Shown here: positions 11,221-22,900 of the stretch, piece after piece
How the letters are laid out: each line of letters begins with the position of its first letter
Position numbering within the stretch: position 1 is the first letter of the stretch
DNA from: Rugalucina vietnamica
Taxonomy: Eukaryota; Mollusca; Bivalvia; Lucinida; Lucinidae
DNA length: 64,000 nt
Assembly: GCA_964017185.1 (NCBI GenBank)
Contig: OZ024870.1
Span: forward strand, 61,482,812 to 61,546,811
Direction: 5' to 3'
The notes under the pieces: model-generated
What the model was told of the DNA's origin: nothing
Database searches by the model: none
The model's input: the letters and a program-made list of their open reading frames with translations, nothing else
Made by a program: the position numbers and the translations under genes

Positions 11221-12434
11221 CCAAGAAAACTGTCCATTTGTAGTGAGCTTGGCATTCACTTGTCAGGCTATGGGTCTTTGAGTCATTGTTGCAAGTGCAT
11301 GCATTATCCTCAATAGTTATGAGGAAGGGACAGTGGCAATTCCATACTTTGAGTATAATCCTTGATACCATTGAGTTTGGGTTTAAGGTTTCTTCTCAAC
11401 AGACCCAGATTGATTGAAGTGACCTAAAAATGGGAAAAGAACTATAATCTGAGTCGGATATCCTGTATCACAGAGGCCAGCTAAAAAGTCCTCTTCAGCA
11501 AGTTGGCATCCCGTTGGGATTCAGATATAGTGTTTGAAACACTAAATGACCTAGGGCATCGCGGAAACAGAATACACAAAATATAAAAACTCTGTTCCTA
11601 GTTGTTTCAAGAGATTTTTTCAATTTCTTTCCTACTATTGAGTCTATGGTGCCATTAGTTGCCATGGAATCCACATTTTTACAAGCTGCTCAAAAACCTT
11701 ATATGCTAATCATTCAATCAAATTGTTTTACATAAAGTGTTATCAAGACTGGCCCACTAGCTTCAGGATTTCTTCATTGAAAGTGTGAATAGAATACAGT
11801 GGATGGACGGGCAACAAAACATGGCTATACTATAAATTATTAATAAGCCTTTGGCTCAGGTGTTTAAAATACATAGTCACGGATATTGTGAACCCAGATT
11901 TTTCCAAGATTTATTTTTGTTTTCTCTTAAAGAAAAACCCACGAAACAACAACACTCAACGAAATATTCTTAACATTTATTGCATCATCTTCATACATAG
12001 TATTTGAGAAAATATAGTGTTATTTTTTAAATCTATGTACACAATGCAAAAGAAAAACGATTAGGAAACAATCATGCAAAGATACAGAAACATGCATATG
12101 GTCTAGTGGTGAAGCTTTTTGACTGTGGACTGAAAGGTCATTGAACTCCACGGTCACCAATTGTGACCATGAGTATGACACAATTCCACACAGTACAGAT
12201 TCTTATACAGGAGCTAAAACGGTCCATCTCAATTTGACTGAAAAATATTGACTGGGATCTTAAACGACGTAAACAAAATACATAATTCTGGCATTGAAGC
12301 TCTACAAGAGTTCTTTCAGAACTGAAAACAAAGCAATAAACAGAACATTCACTTGACAAAAATGGTCCAAATACCTATAATATAAATTCTGAAACAATAA
12401 AGTTATGGCAACACATTAGATCAATGCAATGTCA
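11221..12434. other. Unique sequence, no feature seen
   Basis: No convincing exon or repeat. The left part may still be Gypsy-derived but too decayed to recognise. Confidence 0.4.
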
Positions 12435-13628
12435 ACTAGAAATGCGTGTTTGTAAAACACTATGCCCCCAACTGTATACTTGTCCCTAAACTGGCAGCTT
12501 GTATGATTCATTTATTTCATTTGAATGAAGTGAAATTTAATTTCCTAAAGAAGCTGTTCGGTTGCCTCTGTTTTTGACCTCCATCCAGAAACAGAATGAA
12601 AGCTTTTTGTAGACAAGTTATAAATGGAGTAAAAATTTCGAAATGGAGTTATTTTATCAAAATTTGACAGAAAGTCCTAAAAAGTTAATCAGGTGATCTT
12701 CTTTTCAACCCCAACCAGTATACCAAATATGATGGCTCTAGCTTAAATACTTTTTGAGATATCTTGCACACAAGATTTTCAAATTTTGTTTTAAAAGGGG
12801 CATAACTCCAAAAAGGCGCGTAACTTGGACATGAAAAAAAATACGGGTCAACTTTTTTTTCATGAGGAATTTGTATATGAAATTTCAAAACCCTAACATT
12901 CTCCGTTCAAAAGTTTCAAATTTCACCGAAAAGTGGAAAAATTAATCAAAATTTCAAAATTCCATATTTTTGTCAAAATTTGACAAAAAGTTCTCAAAAG
13001 TTAATCAGGTCATCTACTCATCAGCCCCAACCAGTATACCAAATATGAAGGCTCTAGCTCAAATACTTTTTGAGATATCTTGCACACAAGATTTTCAAAT
13101 TTTGTTTTCAAAGGGACATAACTCAGAAAAGGGGCATAACTTGGACATGAAAAAAAATATGGGTCAACTATTTTTTCATGACGAATCTTTATATGAAATT
13201 TCAAAACCCTAGCATTCACCGTTCAAAAGATTCAAATTTCACCGAAAAGTGGAAAAATCAATCAAAATTTCAAAATTCCGTATTTTGGTCAAAATTTAAC
13301 AGAAAGTTCTCAAAAGTTAATCAGGTCATCTACTCATCAGCCCCAACCAGTATACCAAATATGAAGGCTCTAGCTTAAATACTTTTCGAGATATCTTGCA
13401 CACAAGATTTTCAAATTTTGTTTTCCAAGGGAAATAACTCAGAAAAGGGGCATAACTCGGACAAGAAAAAAAATACGGGTCGACTATTTTTTCATGAGGA
13501 ATACTCACATAAAATTTCAAATCCCTAACATTCACCATTCAAAAGTTAACAGACGTACACACAGACAGACAGACAGACAAGCCGAAAGCAATATGCCCTT
13601 CCAACTTTTTCAAAGTTGGGGGCATAAC
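12435..13628 (+). mobile_element. Composite tandem element, family F1, copy b
   Basis: Same ends as copy a: ACTAGAAATGCGTGTTTGTA and CTATGCCCCCAACT at the 5' side; CCAACTTTTTCAAAGTTGGG then GGCATAAC at the 3' side. Three monomers (near 12640, 12940 and 13250) with GAGATATCTTGCACACAAG. An (ACAG)n microsatellite at 13556-13579 takes the place of the ACGG run in copy a. Uninterrupted, so it shows the layout of the family best. Confidence 0.75.
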
Positions 13629-14340
13629 AATTTAAAATGAGGAACATGTGCCACAATGCTGGTCTGAATATACATCAAATATTTCATCCTTTTTTTCATG
13701 CCTTCTAAATTATTTTTGAAAATTACCTCTCTGCTCATTGCTTGCCTATTTCCATGAAAATTTGTCTAATTTGCTGGTTAGGCCAACATTTTATACAACA
13801 TTTATAAAACATATAGCGGCTAACATCACAAACTGCTAACAGAGTATAGGCTTTTAAGCTTGCCATCTAACCATAACCGTAATTTTATTAAAATTTCAAT
13901 AAGTGTCTCGCTGACAGCCAACAATCAAATTCAGCATTGTGGCCAAAGTTCAGATGAATTGTTGAGGGCAACTCAAGAAAATTTCTTTATTAAAAAAAAA
14001 CTGAGTATCTTGAGCATGAAGTGACATGATATACTTCAATTCCCATTTTAAGCCAATACCAAGATACCTTTAGTAGCAACCCCCCACAACTTTTATTTGT
14101 TTTTAACCAAAGGACAATAATTCATTTTGTTTTCCACATAGAGATAAAATATTTGTAATGTATAAATCAGACATGTAGCATTAGTAAAGTGTCAATTGAA
14201 AAATATTAACGGCAGACATGCAGAAATACATGCATAAACTGTAAACTCAACTATGAACCTTAGGCTCAGTTAAGTGACCATTAATATTCAAGAATATGAA
14301 AAAGAAGACAATAAACAGACATGTTACTTTTTAAGTTATC
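13629..14340. other. Unique AT-rich sequence, no feature seen
   Basis: No gene or repeat recognised. Confidence 0.4.
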
Positions 14341-14344
14341 ATCA

Positions 14345-14590
14345 GGAAAACATATCCATGTAAAGTTTACCCCCTTGTACCCCACTTTTATATAGCAAAA
14401 CTGGGGTATGCAGGGGTTTACCTATTTTTCTTATTTTTGCTCCAAAACATAGATTGTGGGTACTCGTGTGTACCCACAATCTATGTTTTGACCAAATATA
14501 TCAAAAATATCTTTTTTTTTTCTAATGAAATTTTCATTTTTTAACGCTGAAAAAATTCTCTGTATATTGCATGGGCAAGTTTTCGTAATG
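14345..14590 (+). repeat. SINE family A, rearranged 3' part with a palindrome
   Basis: Shares CATATCCATGTAA, ACAATCTATGTTTTGA and CTGTATATTGCAT with copies at 45245-45425 and 56570-56897. At 14448-14489 the segment CATAGATTGTGGGTA faces TACCCACAATCTATG, a near-perfect hairpin absent from the other copies, so the copy looks like a foldback rearrangement. Confidence 0.55.
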
Positions 14591-15345
14591 TGTAGTGACA
14601 GAGACTTATAACTACATGTGTGTATTTTATTCTGTAGGTTCAGAAATGTTATTGAGATTTTATTTTTAATATATGCAAAATTTCAAAGTTCTTAATAAAA
14701 AGCCTTACTAATACTGTAAGGACTTAAGAATCCAAGTATACTCGCTTGTAAATTAAAGAACTTGTGAATAATTCTGGAATAGTAAATTAACAAAATAAAG
14801 GTCACATTAACATTTCTGATCATGTAGTATAAGCATGTTTTAAACAGACAAAAGCATAAATAGTTTTAAATACATCTAAGATCACATATTTTAACAAAAA
14901 ATATTGTATTTCTTGGAAAACAATATTAAAATAACAATCTCAAAGTTATACCCTGTGTTAGTGCTTATTCTGAATATTATTCTATTCAACTCATAAGAAG
15001 TTGAGAGGCTTCTAGTTTTTGCTACACAGACTTTAATATAGCATAAAGAAAGCCATATTTTTTAGTTTCCAGTGTTCTACTCCATGAATTCAAAATTTAA
15101 AGCCTGTAGCATGTTTTTGTACAAACATTTAGACCTGGACAGAAAGTATGTGGACAGAATTTCTTAAAATTATTCTGTTTAACATTGCTTAGATGGGTGT
15201 TATTTTTGTTTGTTGTTTTATTTTCCAATTAAACCTTATTTGAAGAAACAAGAAGGCAAGACTTTTTATGATCATTTGTTCCAAGATCTGCTTGATCCTG
15301 GTCCAGGTCACTATGAGAAGACTGAGATTATTTCCATTTCAATTT
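14591..15345. other. Unique AT-rich sequence, no feature seen
   Basis: No gene or repeat recognised. Confidence 0.4.
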
Positions 15346-15568
15346 GAGCCTGTGCATGAGAAAAACAACAATTTGGCTTCCGACCAGGTCTGACACTAAC
15401 CAGCCGAAGATGGTTAGAGGCTGGAAATTTTGGATTTAGAAAGTAGAGGAAATGTACTATCCGTGTAGCGAAAACAAAGGCGTTGAACAGCTTCGCAGTT
15501 ACTGCGAAGCTGATCTGCGCCTTTTGTTTTCGCCTATGCTGATTGTTGCTTTTCACTTGCGGCGGCTC
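15346..15568 (+). mobile_element. Palindromic MITE family, copy D
   Basis: GAGCCTGTGCATGAGAAAAA at the left and GCGGCGGCTC at the right; flanks AATTT and ATTTT. Inner hairpin AGCTTCGCAGT / ACTGCGAAGCT. Confidence 0.85.
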
Positions 15569-15792
15569 ATTTTTCATTTTCATGCTCAGTTCGGCTATAT
15601 TGCGCAGCATTTCAATTGCTCATAAGTACAGAAATATCCAAAATCATAGGAAAACCCGTGTTTCAATAACAAAGCCACCCTACTTAAACTTTAGACAAAA
15701 CAGTCATGAAGCATCTTTCAGCTATGATGTCAAGGATAAGTGAGTTCATAGAACTTAATGTTACAATGTCAACAATTTTTGACATTTTAACA

Positions 15793-15934
15793 CATGGGTG
15801 AAAGTTCCAAAAATTCTCAATACTGAAAAGCCATTTTTCCAATACTGAAAACTAGGGTTTTCCTATACCAATACATTGGGTAAAAATCTTTCCAATACTG
15901 AATTCAGTATTAATACTGAAAACTTTCACCCATG
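15793..15934. mobile_element. 142-bp MITE with TTAACA target duplication
   Basis: Inverted ends CATGGGTGAAAGTT and AACTTTCACCCATG. Direct repeat TTAACA at 15787-15792 and 15935-15940. The interior is made of repeated CAATACTGAA words. Copy E of the 234-bp MITE starts three bases after the right duplication. Confidence 0.8.
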
Positions 15935-15943
15935 TTAACATTC

Positions 15944-16177
15944 GAGGCGCCCCATGGGAAAACCAACATTTTGCGTATGCGAAAACAAAGGCGCAGATCA
16001 GCTTCGCAGTAACTGCGAAGCTGATCAGCACCATTGTTTTCGCTACTCGGATAGTACAATCCCTCTACTTACTAAACACGAAATTTCATGCTTCTAGCTG
16101 TCTTCTGTTACTGTGCAGTCCGGTTTGTGCCGGACCTGTTCGGAAACCACATTGTTGGTTTTCCCACGAGCCGGCTC
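15944..16177 (-). mobile_element. Palindromic MITE family, copy E
   Basis: 234 bp. Ends GAGGCGCCCCATGGGAAAAC and CCCACGAGCCGGCTC. Inner hairpin AGCTTCGCAGTAACTGCGAAGCT read as two arms. Flanks ATTC / ATTT. Confidence 0.85.
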
Positions 16178-16298
16178 ATTTATGAGGGGGTTAGATTTAA
16201 GTCTGAGCATGGAAAAAGATTATAACCTCAGAACCCAATCTATTTTCCAGGTTATCTTAATGAACACTAATGTTATGGCACTTGTAATCAACATAATT

Positions 16299-16533
16299 GA
16301 GACGCCTCATGTTGAAAACCAACAATCTGCATAGGCGAAAACAACGACACAGATCAGCTTCCCGGTAACCGCGAAGCTGATCAGCGTCTTTGTTTTCGCT
16401 ACTCGGATAGTACAGTTCCTCTTCTACTTAAATCCGAAATTTCAAGATTCTAGCTCTTTTCTGTAACTGTACAGGTCGGTTTGTGTTGGACCTGATCGGA
16501 AACCACATTGTTGGTTTTCCCATGAGGCGGCTC
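16299..16533 (-). mobile_element. Palindromic MITE family, copy F
   Basis: Ends GAGACGCCTCATGTTGAAAA and CCCATGAGGCGGCTC; inner hairpin AGCTTCCCGGT / ACCGCGAAGCT with one mismatch. Lies downstream of the ODR4 stop codon. Confidence 0.85.
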
Positions 16534-16600
16534 ATATTCTCACCACTTGTCAGTATCAGTGACCATATGAATGAGGGATTTGAATGATAAATACCAGACT

Positions 16601-16606
16601 TTTATT
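16601..16606 (-). promoter_or_regulatory. Candidate poly(A) signal of ODR4
   Basis: AATAAA on the minus strand, about 245 nt past the ODR4 stop codon. Chosen by position only; no cleavage site evidence. Confidence 0.35.
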
Positions 16607-16849
16607 AATTCTCCATAACAATTAGGTTGTTGAGACACATTTGAAGTGTCATAAAAAGCACTTATATAAGTACCTTCGCTGTACTTAAATGAGTATCTTC
16701 AATGTAGTTGAAAAGGCCCCTTCAATGTACCAAAATGAGTACCTTCAAGTCATATTTATATGGAGAATTTTAACACAAATTTTAATTAACTATTGAAGTA
16801 CCCCCAAATTAAAAATGCTAAAATAGAATTCAGATGTTGTAGTTCTGTG

Positions 16850-16920
16850 CTAGGTGTCTTGTGTGACATAGTAGGATAGACCTGCTGCTATGAAAGCCAC
16901 CGCTGCACTTAATCCTGCAA
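16850..16920 (-). CDS. ODR4: ODR4 exon 12 (C-terminal membrane helix, stop)
   Basis: AGLSAAVAFIAAGLSYYVTQ plus two residues and TAG; human AAFTVAVLAAGISFHYFSD. A single tail-anchor-like helix that holds the protein in the ER membrane. Confidence 0.9.
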
Positions 16921-19900
16921 CTAGAAAGGAATCAACATTAATCAGCCATGTTGAGAACCCATTTATATGCAGACATATCAACAAGGATCTGAGCTGCCTC
17001 GTGGGAAAACCAACAATGTGGTTTCCGACCAGGTCCGACACAAATAGACCTGTACAGTCACAGAAAAGAGCTAGAAGCTTGAAATTTCGGATTTAAGAAG
17101 AAGAGGGATAGTACTATCCGTGCAGCAAAAACAGGCGCTGATCAGCTTCGCGGTAACCGTGAAGCTGATCTGCACCTTTGTTTTCGCATATGCAGATTGT
17201 TGGTTTTCTCATGAGGCAGCTCATTTGTTAGTTGGTTTTGTGGTTTTAGGTCCCAGTCAACAATAATTCAGTCATGTTGGGAAAGGGCCACCTCTTTCTT
17301 GTACTTTAGGGTGTATAGGTGTTTTGCTTAAGGACAGAACATGATTCAAAGTCTGACTTCAACTATGTGAATTATGGTACATGTAAAGGGAAGGAAAATA
17401 TGAATTATGCTTATAGAAGACAATACATTCAAAGGCAGTGAACTTTAGGCAATTTGGCAATATAAATTTGTGTCCTGGTCAACAGCTATAGTCATGTTGG
17501 GACATTGCCTCCATTTAGTTAAGCTATATTTTCCAAGAGACAGCTTTCCTCATAATAATCATAATACTGATTACCTATGAAGTAATTGAGTCCCTTTTTC
17601 ACCTCCTCTGTCTCGTCATACTCACTGCCCTCCTGACTTTCTGTCCCCGCCACCGACCCCACTGCTGACCCTAGGGACACACAGTCTTTTTCCTCTGGAA
17701 CACATGGCAACAAATATAAGCTAACTGACAGAGACTACATGCTACTTGGGCAATTTATCAGGAACAAGGTTATTCTGTGTGTTCATGGTGTTAAGTTTAT
17801 GTTTATACATTGAAACAAAGCAATTTTTTTAATCCAAATTTCAATCACATGTTAAACTAAAAGTCATACATGTACAAATCTCAATTAATCATGTTGCAAA
17901 TCCTACATGATCTATCTGTAGGACTTTAAAAGTATAAACATTTTCAAAAATGATATTCTTCTTCATTTTCCAACTCCAAATTGACAATGCAATAAACAAG
18001 ATTTTTACACCTCCAAACATAGATTTTTAGTACAAATCTCAATTCTCAGAATGCAGATTGTGTGTACAAGGACTCAATAAGGGGACAACATGGTAAGTAA
18101 CAAAGTAAATCATACTCCTGCTAATGGTTGGAAGTTGGAGCTAAAAAACGTTAAAATCACTCCAGACAGTTAACTTACACAAATTTGAACAACAACAACT
18201 AAAACAAATTTGAACAACAACAACTAGAATTGTCAGAGGATCTGACTATAGCCCCGCTTCTGAGCCTTTTTCAAGGGTGAGAAAAACAATGACGGGTAAC
18301 AATCCCATGCTAGATCTTGTTAATGTTGATGCACATAAAAAGATTGTCAGATTCTGTCAATTCGTTTTCAACATATTGAGCGGAAACGAAAGTCTGATGT
18401 CAATCAAGGGCCGTAACTCCATCAAAATTTTGCGAAAAATTATGGGCAACAATCCCAAGCTAGATCATGTCAATGTGATGTGCATACAAATTTTGGTCAG
18501 ATTCTGTCAATTAGTTCTCAAGATATTGAGCAGAAACAAAAGTCTGATGTCTATCAAGGGCTGTAACTCTGTCAAATTTTGCGAAAAATGACAGGCAACA
18601 ATCCCAAGCTAGATCTTGTTAATGTTGATGTGCATACAAAATTTGGTCAGATTCTGTCAATTTGTTCTCAAGATATTGAGCGGAAACGAAATTCTGACGT
18701 CAATCAAGGGCTGTAACTCCATCAAAATTTTGCGAAAAATGACAGGCAACAATCCCAAGCTAGATCATGTCAATGTGATGTGCATACAAATTTTGGTCAG
18801 ATTCTGTCAATTTGTTCTTAAAATAATGAGCGGAAACGAAATGTTCACGGAATGACAGAACCACGGAATGACGGAATCACGGAAGGACAGGGTGAATCCA
18901 GTATAGCCCCACTTTTCAAAAGCAGGGCTATAAATAAGAAAATACATTCATTTGTGAAAGTTTTAGTGGGGACAAGTTCAAATCCCAAGGGACAAGTTCT
19001 AAACACTCGGACCAGTTTCTGTATGGGTCTTATTTCTAACACTGAATTGTAACTTACTAGCATTCCTCTCGCTGTTTAGATCCAGATCATTTTCTTCTAG
19101 TGATATATCTAACAATTCTTTAATCCTTTCTAGTACTTCTTGGACCTTTTCATCAGCAAACATGTAGTCACATAGTCGGATATCAGAGTGAGGCAGTTTG
19201 AAGAAAACTCTCATTGGTGTGTTGTAGTTTTCTTCCATAGCTGCAAAGAGTTTAAGGATTATACAAAACTTGTACGGTATTCTTCTTCTACATTTTATTG
19301 AAAACAATATTTGAAAATGTTTTCTTTGATTTGAGCAAATAAAAACTATGGGTCACTGAGCTAAATGTTGATTTACACTGGCTGAAAAAACACTTTCACT
19401 TTTGGGAAGCATTGAGTGTGATTTTAAACTTTTATTTCATTGTTGAATGAAATTCTAGGCAAACAGAATAGTTCCAAATGGGGTGCAGTATTTTGAGGTG
19501 TCACACCTGGGGCTATTCTACTTTCGGTTATGCAAATACATTTCACCTGTATCTTCCTCTACCACCTGTATATCAGCACACAGAAGATCACAGCGGGATA
19601 GCACACTTCTTACTATGTCTGTCTTTAAAGCCTAAAGATCAACAGAAGAATGTTGTTGGTTCGGTTACAAGACTGAATATTTAACCAGCGCTATGTATGG
19701 GGATAATTTGCCATGCTCAATAATACAACATTGCGGCCATAGGATTTTTATCAGAAATCTGTATTTTACAAGCAACTGCATGGCAGACGTAGCTTTCAGA
19801 AAGTAGATTCGCTTGCTTTTAGTTTGTATTGAGATTAAACATCCCTGTCAACAGTTTTTCAGTTATTTCTAGATGGAACCACCGCTTCCTGGGTATTAAC

Positions 19901-22900
19901 CAATACTGTGGGGAGTTAGTCTTGCCCAAGGACACAACATGGTACCTTGTGTGGGGATCGAACCCAGAACCTCTTAATTTTAATTTCAAGTCTGATGCTC
20001 TACCGCTTGGTCATCTTTCTCCCCTTAAGAAAATAGTCATTTTATTTAAAATTACAATGTATAAAGAAGCAAATTACAAAGCCTTATTAGCTGACCTTTT
20101 CAGCATCTTCCACTGCTGCCTTTGCTATGATGTATGCTTCACTGTGGATTGTTCCCTTCATTATGACAGATCCAATCTTATCCTCCGATACTGGATCCTC
20201 TATGGTTTTACCCTGTGTATGACACTGAAATGTTAAGGTACAAAATAAATTTGGGTATTAGAGTTTTAAGTCTTACAGCTAAGGTCATTTTGAGACTAGA
20301 CCTTGGTATTTTTAGTCTCATTCAAAAGACTGGATAAGCATGAACTCAAACTTGTGACTATTCCTCTAGGTTTTACAAGGCAAGTGACTTAACTACTATG
20401 CTACACAGACTCCTAAAGTTTTAGATGTTGGATGTTATAAAATTAAGTTTTGCTTTTCAGTGTCAGAAATTTTAGTCTATTTACTGACATTATACAATTG
20501 TTGCCCTTGAGTGAGGGTGACATGACGATTTGTTCACCCGAGGCAGGTAATATTGCCCGAGGGCAAGGCCCGAGGGCAATATAACCTGTCGAGGGTGAAC
20601 AAATCGTCATGTCACCCTCACTCAAGGGCAACAATTGATTTAATATACCAAACCACTTTTAAAACAAATCAGCGGCATGCCACACGACAAACGCATGTAA
20701 CTACAAATGCAACTGCACATTTAGGCGAATATGACGTCAGAGGGTAATAAGATCATGCGACATGACAGAATAGCACCCTCCACGTGCACTGTAAACAAAC
20801 GCATGTGACTACAAGTGTAGCTGCACGTTTTAAGGCAGATATGACGTCAGAGGGTAATATGATCATGCGACATGACAGAATAGCACCCTCCACTTGACAT
20901 GCTCTGGACCAATCAAAATCCACGCTCAGCCAATGAATATTAATGAGGTATAATAAAATGCCTTTAATATAGAAATTAACAGAAAGTGCTCACAAATTTA
21001 AGTGAAAATCTTACCTTATCAACTACATAAGAAATGGCAACATGTAGTATCCATGTGAATAGTCTTACCAATTTTACAAGAAGATTGCAGCTATACTGTC
21101 GTGGAATTGTCTGCCCTTTGTCTCGACCTTTACCCTTTTTCTCTGTGGACGGGTCCAAAGCTTCTGTTTGCGTTCTCATTTTACCATCAATTAGGATAAG
21201 GCTGTCATAAATTCTCGTACAAAATGGATGAACACAATACTGAAACATACAAATTATTCTTAACCCATATAAGGCTGGCGTCCTTTTAGTAGGACATAGG
21301 CAAACAGTGGGGCTATTCTGTTTGCACGGAGATATTTCATCGAAAAATGAAATAAAAAATAAAATCACTCCTAACACCCCACAAATGAAAGTGGACTCAT
21401 CCAATTAATAATGATGGAAGAATCCATTCGTCAAATATAAGTTAAATCATTCACATTCAAGTTTGAACAATGCTGGATTAAAACTGATTTTACTAGAGGT
21501 ATGATTATCAAAGAAAATGAATATCAAAGAAATAGGTATTTCAACTGTTTATGGCCCGTATTCAATGTCTTTTGAGACCAAATGAGCCGCCTCATGAAAA
21601 AACCAACAATCTGCATATGTGAAAACAAAGATGCAGATCAGTTTCGCGGTAACCGCGAAGCTGATCAGCGCCTTTGTTTTCGCTACATGGATAGTACAGT
21701 TCCCCTTCCTCTTAAATCCAAAATTTGAAGGTTCAAGCCTGCTTCTGTGATTGTACAGCCTGATTTGTGTCAGACCTGTTCGGAAACCACATTTTTTGTT
21801 TTCCCATGAGACGGCTCAAATGGTAAAGCAATAATCAGAAACTGGTGCAATCAGAACCAAAGTCTAACTCTAAAACCCAGGTGGGAAAAACTATTTGACA
21901 ATCAAGTATTTATGCAAAGAGAACATACCATAAGCTGAGTGAGCAGCTATTTCCCTAAAGGTGGCAACTCAGTAACCTGAACATAACTAAAGCAGACGAA
22001 CAACACATCTTATAGAAAACCATCTAAATCTTAAGGTATACAAAAATCTCCCCTTACTTGTGTCTGTATTAAACCTGAGGTGTTATGCAGTTTGGGGAAT
22101 TCATAGTATTATAGCAATAGTTCTTACCTGGATCTGTTTTAAGACTGAAGAGTTCTGTAGTTTAGGAGGTAACTGTACAGGAATGTCAACTGAGATGTTG
22201 GTGGAGAGTTGATGCCACGTCTCGGAGGAACCCTGGTACTTCCAGTCGGCTGGACGAAATGCACTCTAGAAATAGTGGATTATATGAGCCGCATTGTTAG
22301 AAAAGCGGATTGCCTATGCAAAAACGAAGGCGCAGATCAGCTTCCCAGTAACTGCGAAGCTGATCAGCGCCTTTGTTTTCGCTACACAGTTTCTCTTCTT
22401 CTTAAATTCGAAATTTCAAGCTTTTAGCCTGCTTCTGTGACTGTACAGGCCAGTTTGTGTCAGACCTGGTCAGAACTCCTGAAGACCCGTTTTCTCACCT
22501 CCTGGCACATATATAAGTAAAATATGTTGTTCAAATGAGAATATATGAGAATAAAGTTTAAATAAATGAGCCGCCTCATGGGAAAACCAACAATTTGCAT
22601 ATGCGAAAACAAAGGCTCAGATCAGCTTCGCGGTAACCGCGAAGCTGATCAGCGCCTTTGTTTTCGCTACTCGGATAGTACAATTCCTCTACTTTCTAAA
22701 TCCAAAATTTCCAGCCTCTAACCATCTTCTGTGACTGTGCAGCCCGGTTTGTGTCAGACCTGTTCAGAAACCACATTGTTGGTTTTTCCACGAGGTGGCT
22801 CAAATGTTCTATGTGGGAGAATAGTAAGTTATTTATAGAAACCAGCTATTCAAATGATTACTGTAATCGCTATTATCAAAGTAATTGACACTCTCAATTT

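Noticed and set aside
20976-21404. A single 142-codon gene
   Set aside because: Only 21015-21239 is coding, as ODR4 exon 7; the rest is intron read-through, including a chance hydrophobic N-terminal part.
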